DNA of 64,000 nt. It comes from Verticiella sediminum. Lineage in GTDB: Bacteria; Pseudomonadota; Gammaproteobacteria; Burkholderiales; Burkholderiaceae_B. Shown here in pieces: positions 45,694 through 54,773 of the stretch. The stretch covers positions 1 to 64,000 of the forward strand of contig NZ_VLTJ01000024.1 in the NCBI RefSeq assembly GCF_007558815.1, in the 5' to 3' direction. The notes beneath the pieces are model-generated. The model was not told the DNA's origin. It did no database searches and saw nothing but the letters and a program-made list of their open reading frames with translations. Position 1 is the first letter of the stretch. Each line of letters opens with the position of its first letter. The position numbers were made by a program, and so were the translations under genes.

Positions 45694-46551
45694 TCAGCCG
45701 CCGTCCAGCCCGAACAGGCGCGCCGCGTTGTCGTGGAAGAATGCCTGCAGCGCCGCGTCGCCGAGGCCGAGCCCGCCGGCATCCTCGATGCTCTGGCGGA
45801 TCGGACGAAACGGATAGGACGAACCGAACAGCAACTGCTCGCGCAGGAAGCTGTTGGCGGCTTGCACATAGACCTGGCTGCCGGGCTGGAACAGGTACAT
45901 GTCGGGCACCAGGTGCACGTTGGCGTAGCGAAACGCCAGGCCGACGGCCTGCTGGGCATTGGGCCAGTAGCCGTGGTAGACGACCAGCGGCAGGTCCGGG
46001 AACGCCTGGGCCACGCGCGCGAGCGGCGCGGGGTCGTTGTGGCGCAGGTCGGGCGTGGTCGGCCCGCTCATCAGGAACACAGGCACGCCGCGCCGCGCGG
46101 CGTACTCGTAGACCGGCCAGTACACCGGGTCGTCCGGATGCCGGGCCGGCGCGCCGAAGCCGGGCTCCAGATCGATACCGGCCAGGCCCAGGGTGTCGAT
46201 CGCGCGCGCGGCCTCGGCCAGCGCGGCGTCGGTGCCCTGCAGGGCCGGGTCCACCGCGCCGATGCCCAGCAGCAGCGGGCTGTCGCCCACGATCTCGCGG
46301 ATCGTATCGTTGGGCAGTTGCTGGGCCGGCGTGTGCCGGCCCACGACCACCGCGCGCGCGAGGCCGGCGTCGCGTATTTCCGCGAGAAAGCCGTCGCGCG
46401 TGAGCGAGCGCTCGAAGTGGTCGTCGGGCCCGCGCGTGCCGACGCGCCGGTTCAGCCAGCGCGCCGTGGCGTGTTCCGGCGAGCCCGGCGTGGCGCCGAA
46501 GAAGTCGTGCAGATACGCCGGGCGGCAGCGCATGTCGATGATGCGGGTCAT
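45694..46551 (-). CDS. Amidohydrolase family (amidohydrolase 2) protein
   Basis: TIM-barrel protein of 285 residues at the end of the sulfur operon. The N-terminus reads [10 protein letters not shown] where most members have an HxH metal pair, so the metal site is altered; a later histidine in [14 protein letters not shown] and an aspartate pattern near the C-terminus remain. It may be a decarboxylase-, lyase- or lactonase-like enzyme rather than a classical hydrolase. Its ATG overlaps the ssuD stop as ATGA. It may handle the carbon product left after desulfonation. Confidence 0.82.
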   Translation of the reverse strand: MTRIIDMRCRPAYLHDFFGATPGSPEHATARWLNRRVGTRGPDDHFERSLTRDGFLAEIRDAGLARAVVVGRHTPAQQLPNDTIREIVGDSPLLLGIGAVDPALQGTDAALAEAARAIDTLGLAGIDLEPGFGAPARHPDDPVYWPVYEYAARRGVPVFLMSGPTTPDLRHNDPAPLARVAQAFPDLPLVVYHGYWPNAQQAVGLAFRYANVHLVPDMYLFQPGSQVYVQAANSFLREQLLFGSSYPFRPIRQSIEDAGGLGLGDAALQAFFHDNAARLFGLDGG

Positions 46552-47699
46552 GCAGGTTCCTGCGTCGGTGAGGGTTGGACCGGCTGGGTGGCGCGACCGT
46601 CGAAGGCGCCGCCGGTGAGCGCGCGGTCGCTCAGCGTGACGGCCGCCTTGCCCAGGCGCGGGAAGACCAGCTCGGCAAAGCGGATGGCTTCTTCCAGGTG
46701 CGGATAGCCGGACATCACGAAGGTATCGACGCCGGCCTCGATGTATTCGTACATGCGCGCGGCGACCTCGTCGGCACTGCCGACCAGCGCGGTGCCCGCA
46801 CCGCCGCGCACCAGGCCCACCCCCGCCCAGAGGTTGGGCGCGACCACCAGCCGGTCGCGCCGGCCGCCGTGCAGGGCGGCCATGCGCTGCTGGCCGACCG
46901 AGTCCATCTGCGCGTACACCCGCTGCGCCCGGGCGATGTCCTCGTCGGTCAGATGGCTGATCAGGCGGTCGGCGTCGTCCCAGGCCTCGGCCGCGGTCTC
47001 GCGCACGATCGCATGCAGGCGTACGCCGAAGCGCAGGGTGCGCCCATGGCGGGCGGCGCGTTCGCGCACGTCGGCGATCTTCTGCGCCACGGCGGCGGGC
47101 GGTTCGCCCCAGGTCAGATAGGCGTCGACGTGCCTGGCGGCGAGTTCGTGAGCGGCCGGGGACGATCCGCCGAAATACAGCGGCGGATAGGGCCGCTGCA
47201 CCGGCGGGAAGAGGTTGCGGCTTTGCCGCACGCTCAGGTGCCGCCCCTCGAAATCCACGGTCTCCCCGCGCATGAGCGCACGCCAGATGGCGAGGTATTC
47301 GTCGGCGGCCTGGTAGCGTTCGTCGTGCGCGAGGAACACACCGTCAGCGGCGAGCTCGGCCGCGTCTCCGCCCGGCACGACGTTGAGCAGCAGGCGTCCG
47401 CCCAGCGCCTGGTCCAGGGTGGCCGCCTGGCGGGCGGCCGGCGCGGGGCCGCCCAGCGAGGTGCGCAGAGCGACCAGCAGCTTGATGCGCCGGGTGACCG
47501 GGACCAGGCTGGCCGCCACCACCCAGGGGTCCAGGCACGAGCTGCCGGTGGGAATCAGCAGGCCGTCATAGCCCAGTTCGTCGGCGGTGGTGGCGATGCT
47601 GCGCAGATACGCGTTGGAGGGCGCGCGGCCGAATGCCGAGGTACCCAGGTAGCGGGTATCGCCCGAGGTGGGCAGGAACCAGAAAATGTCGGGGCTCAC
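46548..47699 (-). CDS. ssuD: FMNH2-dependent alkanesulfonate monooxygenase
   Basis: Cleaves the C-S bond of alkanesulfonates to an aldehyde and sulfite with FMNH2 and oxygen, cytoplasmic. The 383-residue product follows E. coli SsuD (381 residues) closely from residue 4 on: [52 protein letters not shown] and [18 protein letters not shown]. The start is GTG at 47699 with GGAG eight bases upstream, overlapping the regulator stop as GTGA. FMNH2 would come from the reductase at 50003. No ssuABC transporter is present; the MetNIQ-like system upstream may serve instead. Confidence 0.95.
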   Translation of the reverse strand: MSPDIFWFLPTSGDTRYLGTSAFGRAPSNAYLRSIATTADELGYDGLLIPTGSSCLDPWVVAASLVPVTRRIKLLVALRTSLGGPAPAARQAATLDQALGGRLLLNVVPGGDAAELAADGVFLAHDERYQAADEYLAIWRALMRGETVDFEGRHLSVRQSRNLFPPVQRPYPPLYFGGSSPAAHELAARHVDAYLTWGEPPAAVAQKIADVRERAARHGRTLRFGVRLHAIVRETAAEAWDDADRLISHLTDEDIARAQRVYAQMDSVGQQRMAALHGGRRDRLVVAPNLWAGVGLVRGGAGTALVGSADEVAARMYEYIEAGVDTFVMSGYPHLEEAIRFAELVFPRLGKAAVTLSDRALTGGAFDGRATQPVQPSPTQEPA

Positions 47700-48793
47700 G
47701 AGGTCGTCTCCGTTGGGGGGGCGGCGGCGCCCGTCCCGGCGGGCGGCGCGAGTTGGCCGAGGCGATGCAGGCGGGCGCGCACGACGCTGCGGCTGATGCC
47801 GAGCTGGCGCGCCGTCTGTACCTGATTGCAGCGGTTGTGGCGCCACGCGGCCAGCAGCAGATGGTCGAGCACCTGCTGTTCGAGGCCCTCGGCTTCGCTG
47901 CGGCACAGCGCATGCAGCGCGCGCTCCAGGTCGGAGCCGCCGTGGCCCGCTTCGGGCATGGGCGCCGCCGGCGCGGGTTGCAGCGCCAGGGCCGCCACAT
48001 CGATGCGGCGGCCCTGGGCCAGCAGCAGGCTGCGATGGATGGCGTTTTCGAGTTCGCGCACGTCGCCCGGCCAGGCATGTTCGCGCAGCGCCGACTGCGC
48101 CGCCGGCGTGAGTTCGGCCCGTGCGTGGCCCAGGCGCTGGCAGTAGGTGGCGATGAAGTGCCGGGCGAGGGGCAGGATGTCGCCGGGACGCTCGGCGAGC
48201 GGCGCGACCGACAGGCGCACCACGCTCACCTGGTAGTAGAGATCCTTGCGAAAGGCTCCGCTGGCGACGCGCTGTTCCAGCTCCGGGGTGGCGGCGGCGA
48301 GCACGCGCACGTCCACCCGGCGGCGCGTGCGTCCGCCGAGCCGGGCCACGCTCTTGTCCAGCATGGCCCGCACGAGACGGGTCTGCACCGCGAGCGGCAA
48401 GGCTTCCAGTTCATCGAGAAAGAGCGTGCCCTCGTGGGCTTCCTCCAGCCATCCGGGCTGGCCGCCGAATGCGCCGGTGAAGGCGCCATGCTCGTAGCCG
48501 AAGAGTTCGGCATCGACCATCGGCTCGGACAGCGCGCCGCAGTTGACCGACACGAAGGGGCCGTCCCGGCGCCGGCTGAGATCGTGCAGATGGCGCGCGA
48601 CGGTCTCCTTGTCGGACCCGGTGTCGCCCACGATCAGGATGCCGGCGTCAGTCGGCCCGATCCGCCGCATGGTGTCGAGCAACGCGCGCGAACGCTCGTC
48701 CTCGAAGATCCGGGCATTGCCCGGCAGCGGTTGGCCCGGCGCGGCGCGCAGCGGCCATGCCGCAAGCGCAGGTGTGGAATCGGGGCGAGTCAT
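47696..48793 (-). CDS. Sigma-54-type transcriptional activator with AAA+ and Fis domains (SfnR-like)
   Basis: Enhancer-binding-type regulator of 365 residues without a sensing domain: about 30 residues, then the AAA+ domain (about 31-260) and a Fis-type HTH (about 310-350, [19 protein letters not shown]). GAFTGA, which contacts sigma-54, is at 103-108 and Walker B GTLFLDE at 122-128. Walker A reads GDTGSDKE (56-63), with Asp61 in place of the glycine before the lysine. Like Pseudomonas SfnR it lacks an input domain. It is embedded in the operon, overlapping both neighbours by four bases; only the ATGA coupling supports the start. Confidence 0.87.
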   Translation of the reverse strand: MTRPDSTPALAAWPLRAAPGQPLPGNARIFEDERSRALLDTMRRIGPTDAGILIVGDTGSDKETVARHLHDLSRRRDGPFVSVNCGALSEPMVDAELFGYEHGAFTGAFGGQPGWLEEAHEGTLFLDELEALPLAVQTRLVRAMLDKSVARLGGRTRRRVDVRVLAAATPELEQRVASGAFRKDLYYQVSVVRLSVAPLAERPGDILPLARHFIATYCQRLGHARAELTPAAQSALREHAWPGDVRELENAIHRSLLLAQGRRIDVAALALQPAPAAPMPEAGHGGSDLERALHALCRSEAEGLEQQVLDHLLLAAWRHNRCNQVQTARQLGISRSVVRARLHRLGQLAPPAGTGAAAPPTETTS

Positions 48794-50006
48794 GCGTAGA
48801 ACGACGGGGATGGCAGCTCGCCCTTGAGCGCCCATTCACCCAGCTCCTGCAGTTTGTAGTGCAACGGGTCGTGCAGCGTCTGGGTGCGCACGTTGCGCCA
48901 GTAGCGGTCCAGAGCGAGGGCGCCATGCGTGGCGCGCGCGCCGGTGACCTCGAACATGCCGCCGGTGATCGCCAGCCCTGCGCGGGCCGAACTCACCTTG
49001 GCGGCGGCGATCGCCAGCGCCAGCTTGCCGCGCGTATCCCAGTCGAGCGAGTCGCCCTGCCGCCAGGCGGCGTCGAACTGCGCCGCGGCGCGATCGGCGA
49101 GCGCGATGGCCGCTTCCAGGTCTGCCCAGAACTCGCCATAGCGGGCGAGCACGTGCGGGTCGTCGGCAGCCCGCTCGGCGGGCGAGCGGACCCAGGGGTA
49201 GGCTTCGTGCAGGGTGTAGTGGCGCGCGGCCTCGAGGGCGCCGGCGGCCTGGCCGATGAAAAGCTGCACGAAGGTGAGCTGGGCAAGCAAGGGGCGCAGG
49301 CTGGCCAGCGGGGTGGCGAGCGGCCCGGGGTCGAGCAGCAGTTCGTTGTGCTCGACGCGCACCTTCTCGAACAGGGCGGAGCCGCTGTCGGTCTGGCGCT
49401 GGCCGATGCTGTTCCAGTCGTCGTTGAGCGAGATGCCGCGCCTCTCGGTCGGGATCGCGGCGATGAGCAGCCGCCCGCTGGTCTCGTCGAGCGCGGAGGC
49501 GATCAGCATCTGCGAGTCGAGCGCGCCGGAGCAGAAACTCTTTTTGCCGGAGAACTCCCACCAGCCGTCGCGCCGGTGCGCGAGCGTGCGGCGATCGAGC
49601 GGGTTGAGCGTGTTGCCCCAGAACCAGCGTTTGGCCGCCGTCTGTACGAACCAGGGTTCCCATGCCCGGGCTGGCCGAACAGGCGGACCGTGGCGAGCAG
49701 CAGGTGCTGAAAGCCGTACACGTGGGCGAGCGAGCCGTCGGCCTGCGCGATGGCGCGCACCGTGACCAGCGTCTCCGTCCAGTCGGCGCCCAGGCCGCCA
49801 TAGTCGCGCGGGATCGCGAGCGCCAGCAGGCCGCTTTCGCGCAGTGCGTCGCGCTCGGCCTTGGGCGTGCCGCCGACCAGGTCGCGCGTGGCTGCGGTGG
49901 CCGCGAACTGCCGCGCCAATGCGCGGGCGACGGCGAGCGGCTCGCCGCGCGGCACGTCGTAGGCCGGCGCCAGGTCGCCGTGCCTGGCCGTGGCTGCGGG
50001 CATCAT
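48790..50006 (-). pseudogene. Acyl-CoA dehydrogenase-type flavin monooxygenase (DszC/SfnC-like), interrupted by a -1 frameshift
   Basis: The N-terminal part (start 50006, MMPAATARHG; to about residue 115, VRLFGQPG) and the remainder (from WEPWFVQTAAKRWFWGN to the stop at 48790) lie in different frames. The switch is in a short GGG/CCC run near 49665-49667; adding one base there restores a continuous 405-residue protein of the DszC/SfnC flavin-dependent monooxygenase type. The total of 1217 bases is one short of a multiple of three. It sits between the FMN reductase and the activator, both overlapping by four bases. It could be a true inactivation or a sequence error. Confidence 0.88.
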
Positions 50007-50611
50007 GCCGCCTGCTCCAGCCAGCCGGTGCGCGCGGGGCCGCCCAGATGGGCCAGCGCCGGCGCGGCGAGTTCGGCGGCCAGGCGCACGCGTGCGGCCA
50101 GTGCCGGGTCGACGATCCTGCCATCGGCGAAGTCGGCCGAGGTGGCATACACGCCGATTGGCAGCGTGAGTGTCTGGAAGAAGGCGAACAGCGGGCGCAA
50201 CTGGTGATCGATCACCAATGCGTGCCGGCTGCTGCCGCCGGTGGCCGCGAGCAGGACGGGCTTGCCGATCAGCGCGTCCTGCTCGACGAGATCGAGCAGG
50301 TGCTTGAAAAGGCCGGGCAGGCTGCCGCGGAACACCGGGCAGCCGACCACCAGCAGGTCGGCTTCGCCCAGGGTGGCGATGGCCTGGCGCACGGCCGCGC
50401 TCTGCGTCTGCGCGGACAGGCTGCCGCCGAGATGCGGGACCAGGTCGGCGAGTTCGACCGACACGATTTCCAGGGGGCGGTGATCCTGCAGCGCGGCGCC
50501 GATGGCCTCGAGCAGTTGCTGGGTGCGGGACGGGCGCGACAGGCTGCCGTTGAGCAGGACGGCGCGCAGGGGGCGGGGCGAATGGGCGAGGGGCATGGCG
50601 GGTCGGGGCAT
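50003..50611 (-). CDS. NADPH-dependent FMN reductase (SsuE/MsuE family)
   Basis: Supplies reduced FMN to the two-component monooxygenases of this island. The 202-residue product has the flavodoxin-like fold with LNGSLSRPSRTQQLLE at the phosphate loop and VVGCPVFRGSLPGLFKHLLD in the middle, as in SsuE and MsuE. The start at 50611 forms TGATG with the upstream monooxygenase gene; an in-frame ATG at 50596 is possible. The stop overlaps the start of the frameshifted gene. Confidence 0.92.
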   Translation of the reverse strand: MPRPAMPLAHSPRPLRAVLLNGSLSRPSRTQQLLEAIGAALQDHRPLEIVSVELADLVPHLGGSLSAQTQSAAVRQAIATLGEADLLVVGCPVFRGSLPGLFKHLLDLVEQDALIGKPVLLAATGGSSRHALVIDHQLRPLFAFFQTLTLPIGVYATSADFADGRIVDPALAARVRLAAELAAPALAHLGGPARTGWLEQAA

Positions 50612-51987
50612 CAGAAGGTGAGGTCGGCCAGGCGCTGTGCGCGTGCGCCGGCGTGGCGGGGAGCGAGCCGGCCGTTGCCGCCCAGCAGCCGCTCGCGCAG
50701 CGTGCCGGGGGCGTAGGCCGTGCGGTAGCGCCCGCGCGCCTGCAGCTCGGGCACGACGAGCTCGGCGAAATCCTGGTAGGACTCGGGCGTGACGATGCGG
50801 GTGAGGTTGAAGCCGTCGATGTCGCCTTCGTCCACCCAGCGTTCGAGCTCGTCGGCAATGCTGGCCGGGGTGCCGGCGACGACGTGATAGCGCCCGCCCA
50901 GCGCATGCTGTTCGAGCAACTGGCGCCGGGTCGCGTTGCGTTCGCGCGCGGCGCTCGCGGCGGACTGGATCGCATTCGATTCGCCATAGGGAATCGGCTC
51001 GTCCAGGCCGTAGCGCGCGAAGTCGATGCCGGTGCTCGCGGCGAAGTGCGCGACGCCGCCTTCCGGGCTCGCATGGCGCAGATACTCGGCGAGCTTGTCG
51101 TGGGCTTCGGCGTCGGTCGCTCCGGGCACGACCGCGATGCCGACGTAGATCCGCACGTCGTACGGGTCGCGGCCCGCATCGGCGACTGCCTGGCGTAGTT
51201 CGCGCGTGGCCTTGCGCGCGGCCTGCGGCGTGGGCGCATGGATGAAGATCCCTTCGGCGTGGCGGGCAGCGAAGCGCTGGCCGCGCCCGGAGCTGCCCGC
51301 CTGGAACAGCACCGGCGTGCGCTGCGGCGAGGGCGCACTCATGTGATAGCCCTGTGCCCGGTAGAACGGCCCGTCGTGCTGGATCGGCCGCACCTTGTCC
51401 GGGTCGGCATACAGCCGCGCGGCGCGATCGGCGCGTACGGCGTCGTCATCCCAACTGTCTTCCCACAGCTTGTAGGCCACGGCGAGGAAGTCGTCGGCGC
51501 GGTCGTAGCGGGTGTCGTGGGCGGCCAGGCCGTCCAGGCCCAGGCCCCGCGCGCCGCTGTCCAGGTAGCCGGTGACGATGTTCCAGCCGATGCGCCCGCG
51601 CGTGAGCTGATCGAGCGTAGTCAGTCGACGCGCGAAGGTGTAGGGATGTTCCGCGCCGACGTTGGCGGTGACCGCGAAGCCCAGGTGCTCGGTGACGCTC
51701 GCCATGGCGGACACGAGCATCCAGGGATCGTTGACCGGCATCTGCACCGATTCGCGCAGCGTGACGTCGACGTTCCCGCCGTAGACGTCGTAGTTGCCGA
51801 TGATGTCGGCAATGAACACCGCGTCGAACAGGCCGCGCTCCAGGGTGCGCGCGAGGTCGAGCCAGTAGCCGAGTTCGCCGTGTTCGAGCGAGCGGTCGCG
51901 CGGATGGGTCCACATGCCATGGTGGATGTGGCCAACGCAGTTCATCGTGAAGGCATTGACCAGGATCTGCTTTTTCGGGCCGGACAT
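50611..51987 (-). CDS. LLM-class flavin-dependent monooxygenase (NtaA/SnaA/DszA family)
   Basis: FMNH2-dependent monooxygenase of 458 residues with a bacterial-luciferase-like barrel. Segments typical of the NtaA/DszA group are MNCVGHIHHGMWTHP, TTLDQLTRGRIGWNIVTGY, VLFQAGSSGRGQRFAARHAE and GTPASIADELERWVDEG. Relatives oxidise dibenzothiophene sulfone, nitrilotriacetate or dimethyl sulfone. In this operon an organosulfur compound such as a sulfone or sulfonate is the likely substrate. The start overlaps the SfnB stop and the stop overlaps the reductase start, each as TGATG. Confidence 0.92.
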   Translation of the reverse strand: MSGPKKQILVNAFTMNCVGHIHHGMWTHPRDRSLEHGELGYWLDLARTLERGLFDAVFIADIIGNYDVYGGNVDVTLRESVQMPVNDPWMLVSAMASVTEHLGFAVTANVGAEHPYTFARRLTTLDQLTRGRIGWNIVTGYLDSGARGLGLDGLAAHDTRYDRADDFLAVAYKLWEDSWDDDAVRADRAARLYADPDKVRPIQHDGPFYRAQGYHMSAPSPQRTPVLFQAGSSGRGQRFAARHAEGIFIHAPTPQAARKATRELRQAVADAGRDPYDVRIYVGIAVVPGATDAEAHDKLAEYLRHASPEGGVAHFAASTGIDFARYGLDEPIPYGESNAIQSAASAARERNATRRQLLEQHALGGRYHVVAGTPASIADELERWVDEGDIDGFNLTRIVTPESYQDFAELVVPELQARGRYRTAYAPGTLRERLLGGNGRLAPRHAGARAQRLADLTF

Positions 51988-53210
51988 CAGATGGCTCCGT
52001 GGCGCGGTGGAATGCGGCCGTTCAGGTAATAGTTGCCGATGGCGTGGTATTTCCAGCGCACCGGATCGTGCAGCGTGTGGGTGCGTGCATTGCGCCAGTA
52101 GCGGTCCAGGCCGTGCCGGTTCAGCGTGGCCGAGGTGCCGCCGAGCTCGAGCAGCTTGTTGGCCGCGAGCAGGCTGGCGCGCGTGCTCGCGGCCTTGGCC
52201 TGCGCCACCGCCACCGAAGCCCGGGCCACGCTCTGCTCGTCCGGGGCGCGGCGGGCCGCATCGACGATGCGCGCGGCCCGCGCGATCAAGGCGTCGGCCG
52301 CCCGCAGGCGCACGTGCACGTCGCCGATCTGCGCCACCAGAAGCGGATCCTGGTCGGCGCGCTCCACGCCCGCGTCCACCCACGGGCGGGCATGCTCGCG
52401 GACCCAGGGCAGCAGCGCCTGGAGCGCGCCGTGCCCGATGCCCGCATCGATCGCGGCATGCATGATCTGAGCGAACGGGCCGATGGTCGTGGGCCGCTCG
52501 AACGACGCCTTGAAGGGCACGATCCACTCGGGCTGCACGTGCACGTCCTGCAGATGGACCGAGCCGCTGCCGGTCACGCGCTGGCCGAAGCCGTCCCAGT
52601 CGTCGGTAACCTGCACGCCCGGCGCGTCCGCAGGCACGAACACCAGGTGGCTGTTCTCGCCGGACTCGTCCTGGCTGACGGCGAGCGTGGGAATCCAGTC
52701 GGCGAACAGGGCGCCGGTGCAATAGAACTTGCGGCCATCGAGCCGCCAGGCGGCACCGTCGCGGCGCAGCGTGGTGCGCCGGCGATAGTCCTTGTGCCCG
52801 ATCTCGGCCAGCGCGTTGCCGAAGCGATCGCCCGCCAGCGCGCGCTGGTAGAAGAAGGCCTGTTGCGCCTCGGTGCCGCCGACGCGCAGCGCTTCGAGCG
52901 CATAGAAGTGGTTCTGCGGAATATGGCCGAGCGAGCCGTCGGCTGCCGCGACGAGGGCGATGACGCGCGTCAGCGTGTGCGTGGAGACGCCGGCGCCGCC
53001 ATGTGCGCGCGGCACGGTGATGGCCCACAGGCCGCTGCGCGAATAGCGTTCTACCTCGGCATACGGCAGGCGTCGTTCCTGGTCGCGTGTGCGCGCCTCG
53101 AGCGCGAAGTCTTCGGCGAGCGCGCGGGCGAGCTCGATCGCTTCGGCGTCGTCGCCGATCCGGTGCACGCCGCCGGTCGCGGCGGGAGGGTCGGAAAGTT
53201 CGAGGGTCAT
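51987..53210 (-). CDS. SfnB family sulfur-acquisition oxidoreductase, copy 1 (acyl-CoA dehydrogenase fold)
   Basis: Flavoprotein of 407 residues in the acyl-CoA dehydrogenase superfamily, SfnB group. Notable parts are SGLWAITVPRAHGGAGVS, DGSLGHIPQNHFYALE, GRKFYCTGALFADW and the C-terminal HTLHDPVRWKYHAIGNYYLNG. The exact reaction is not settled; the group accompanies sulfone and sulfonate use under sulfate limitation. The gene 13 bp upstream encodes a second SfnB. Its stop overlaps the next start by one base. Confidence 0.92.
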   Translation of the reverse strand: MTLELSDPPAATGGVHRIGDDAEAIELARALAEDFALEARTRDQERRLPYAEVERYSRSGLWAITVPRAHGGAGVSTHTLTRVIALVAAADGSLGHIPQNHFYALEALRVGGTEAQQAFFYQRALAGDRFGNALAEIGHKDYRRRTTLRRDGAAWRLDGRKFYCTGALFADWIPTLAVSQDESGENSHLVFVPADAPGVQVTDDWDGFGQRVTGSGSVHLQDVHVQPEWIVPFKASFERPTTIGPFAQIMHAAIDAGIGHGALQALLPWVREHARPWVDAGVERADQDPLLVAQIGDVHVRLRAADALIARAARIVDAARRAPDEQSVARASVAVAQAKAASTRASLLAANKLLELGGTSATLNRHGLDRYWRNARTHTLHDPVRWKYHAIGNYYLNGRIPPRHGAI

Positions 53211-53223
53211 GTCGGGCAGGCCT

Positions 53224-54465
53224 TCAATTCCATTGGTGACGGCGTGGCAGCGCGCCGTTCAGCAGGTAGTTGCCAATGAGGTGGTGCTTCCAGCGCACCG
53301 GATCGTGCAGCGTGTGCACGCGTGCGTTGCGCCAGTGGCGGTCGAGGTTGTGCTGCGCGCGGGTGGCTGACGAACCGGCCAGTTCGAGCAGGCGCTCGCT
53401 GGCGAACAGCGCGGCTTCGGTCGTGAGCACCTTGGCTTCCGCCACCGCCACCGAAGCCTCTGCGCTGCTCTGCGCTGTCACGGGGAGCGCGGCGATCGCG
53501 TCGATCCGGTCGGCCGCCTGGAACAGGACTTCCTCGGCCGCCTCGACCGCGATGGCCAGCTCGCCGACTTCCTGGATGATGTAGGGGTCGTCGGTCGCCG
53601 CGGCCACGCCGGCGTCCACCCAGGCGCGCGTGTGCGTCCGCACGTAGTCCAGCGCGTCGGCGAAAGCGTTGCGCGCGATGCCGGCGTCGATCGCGGCCTG
53701 GATCAACTGCGATACCGGGCCGGACAGGTTGGGCCGATCGGTGTGGGCGTACAGCGGCAGCACGTCGTCCTGCTCGATCGGCACGTCGTCGAGGACGACG
53801 GTGCCGCTGGCGGTCGTACGCTGGCCGAAGGCGTCCCAGTCGTCGATGACGCGCACGCCCGGCGCATCGTGGGGGACCCACACCTGCACCGGGCGGCCCG
53901 CTTCGTCCTCGGCGCGAAACGGAATCCAATGGGCGAACAGCGCGCCCGTCGAGTAGAAGCGCGTGCCCGAGACCGACAGGCCGTGCGCCGAACGTACGAT
54001 GCGCGCCGTCGCGTCGGTGACGCGTGCAGCGCGCGCTTTGCGTTCGGGGCCCGCGTTGCCCAGGCGGTGGCCCTGCAGGACGGCGGCAAACCAGCGCGCC
54101 TGTTGCGTGGGCGAGCCCATGTCGCGCAGGTTTTGCAGCAGGGCGAAGTGGTTCTGGGGAATCTGCCCGAGCGATGCGTCCGCCGAACACAGGATGACGA
54201 AGACCTCGGCGAGCGTGCGATAGCTCACGTCCGCACCGCCATGGGCGCGGGGCACGGTGATCGCGCCCAGGCCGCTCCGGCTGTAGAGGTCCAGCTCGTC
54301 CCAGGGCAGGCGGCGTTGCCGATCGCGCTCGGCAGCCTCGCGCCGGAACACGGCGGCGAGTTCACGCGCCACGGCAAGCGCCTCTGCGTCGTCGGCGATG
54401 CGTTGTACGGTGCCGGGCGGAGCGACGCGGCGGGCCGGATCGGTCGCGGGAGTTTGTTGGGTCAT
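53224..54465 (-). CDS. SfnB family sulfur-acquisition oxidoreductase, copy 2
   Basis: Flavoprotein of 413 residues, clearly paralogous to the product of 51987-53210: both share SGLxAITVPRAHGGA, LGxIPQNHF, CTGALFA/STGALFAHW and HTLHDPVRWKxHxIGNYxLNG. It is the first gene of the enzyme operon; its ATG at 54465 follows a weak purine patch. Two conserved boxes lie upstream at 54525-54546 and 54601-54612. Divergence between copies suggests different substrates rather than a dosage duplicate. Confidence 0.92.
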   Translation of the reverse strand: MTQQTPATDPARRVAPPGTVQRIADDAEALAVARELAAVFRREAAERDRQRRLPWDELDLYSRSGLGAITVPRAHGGADVSYRTLAEVFVILCSADASLGQIPQNHFALLQNLRDMGSPTQQARWFAAVLQGHRLGNAGPERKARAARVTDATARIVRSAHGLSVSGTRFYSTGALFAHWIPFRAEDEAGRPVQVWVPHDAPGVRVIDDWDAFGQRTTASGTVVLDDVPIEQDDVLPLYAHTDRPNLSGPVSQLIQAAIDAGIARNAFADALDYVRTHTRAWVDAGVAAATDDPYIIQEVGELAIAVEAAEEVLFQAADRIDAIAALPVTAQSSAEASVAVAEAKVLTTEAALFASERLLELAGSSATRAQHNLDRHWRNARVHTLHDPVRWKHHLIGNYLLNGALPRRHQWN

Positions 54466-54524
54466 GGAATCAGGAGAACGGGGCGATGGCGATATTCCAC
54501 CACCGAAGCCCGTTCACGGGAATG

Positions 54525-54546
54525 ACGCATTTCGCATTTGGATATG
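54525..54546 (-). promoter_or_regulatory. Shared sulfur-operon box A, copy upstream of sfnB genes
   Basis: On the minus strand the box starts CATATC and continues CAAATGCGAAATGCGT, containing AAATGC twice. A matching box lies at 58419-58440 before metQ2: CAT, then CAAATGAGAAATGCGT, 18 of 22 positions the same. It ends 60 bp before the sfnB start. Confidence 0.6.
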
Positions 54547-54600
54547 GGTATCCCGGGATTGCGCAAGGCCTTGATATTCATGGAGAAGATCGTTTGGGCC

Positions 54601-54612
54601 CATAAGCTAATG
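54601..54612 (-). promoter_or_regulatory. Shared sulfur-operon box B, copy upstream of sfnB genes
   Basis: Minus strand CATTAGCTTATG, an imperfect palindrome. The partner at 58493-58504 is CATTAGGTTATG, one base different. The start-to-start distance to box A is 76 bases here and 74 there. A LysR-type sulfur regulator such as CysB or SsuR is the natural candidate. Confidence 0.6.
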
Positions 54613-54722
54613 CGGCAGTTGGGGGGTTGTGGCCAGGCCACTTGCGCAGTATTGGCCAGCCCGGGGCCGCAATGGCTCTTTTCAGTTGTCTATGGCGCTG
54701 CGGCGATGCGATCCAGGGCACA

Positions 54723-54746
54723 GCGGATCCGGCTTTGCCGGTCCGC
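54723..54746. other. Hairpin downstream of metQ1
   Basis: GCGGA-T-CCGGC, loop TTT, GCCGGTCCGC: ten paired bases with one bulged T, 27 bp after the metQ1 stop on the minus strand. No T-run follows, so if it ends transcription it would probably need help. Confidence 0.45.
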
Positions 54747-54752
54747 CAGTGC

Positions 54753-54769
54753 CGCCCCCTCCAGGGGCG
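54753..54769. repeat. Small palindromic unit, copy 2
   Basis: CGCCCC-CTCCA-GGGGCG, one base different from the unit at 42932-42948. Together with the adjacent hairpin it forms a two-stem cluster after metQ1, resembling REP-type intergenic elements. Confidence 0.45.
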
Positions 54770-54773
54770 CGCG

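Larger units (their letters stand above)
54466..54773. other. Regulatory intergenic region between metQ1 and the sfnB operon
   Basis: No credible gene was seen. Reading along the minus strand from metQ1, it holds a palindromic unit (54753-54769), a bulged hairpin (54723-54746), the CATTAGCTTATGG box (54600-54612) and the AAATG-repeat box (54525-54546), then the sfnB start. Base composition is less GC-rich near the boxes than in the flanking genes. Confidence 0.6.

Noticed and set aside
39750-45959. Minus-strand open frame of about 2069 codons
   Set aside because: Only the part 39750-41918 is glyS. The rest is antisense to the MscS-type channel and glyQ region, with histidine- and arginine-rich translation typical of GC-rich shadow frames.
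54466-54773. Sigma-54 promoter for the sulfur operon
   Set aside because: No TGGCAC-N5-TTGC-like -24/-12 element with correct spacing was found, despite the sigma-54-type activator in the operon.
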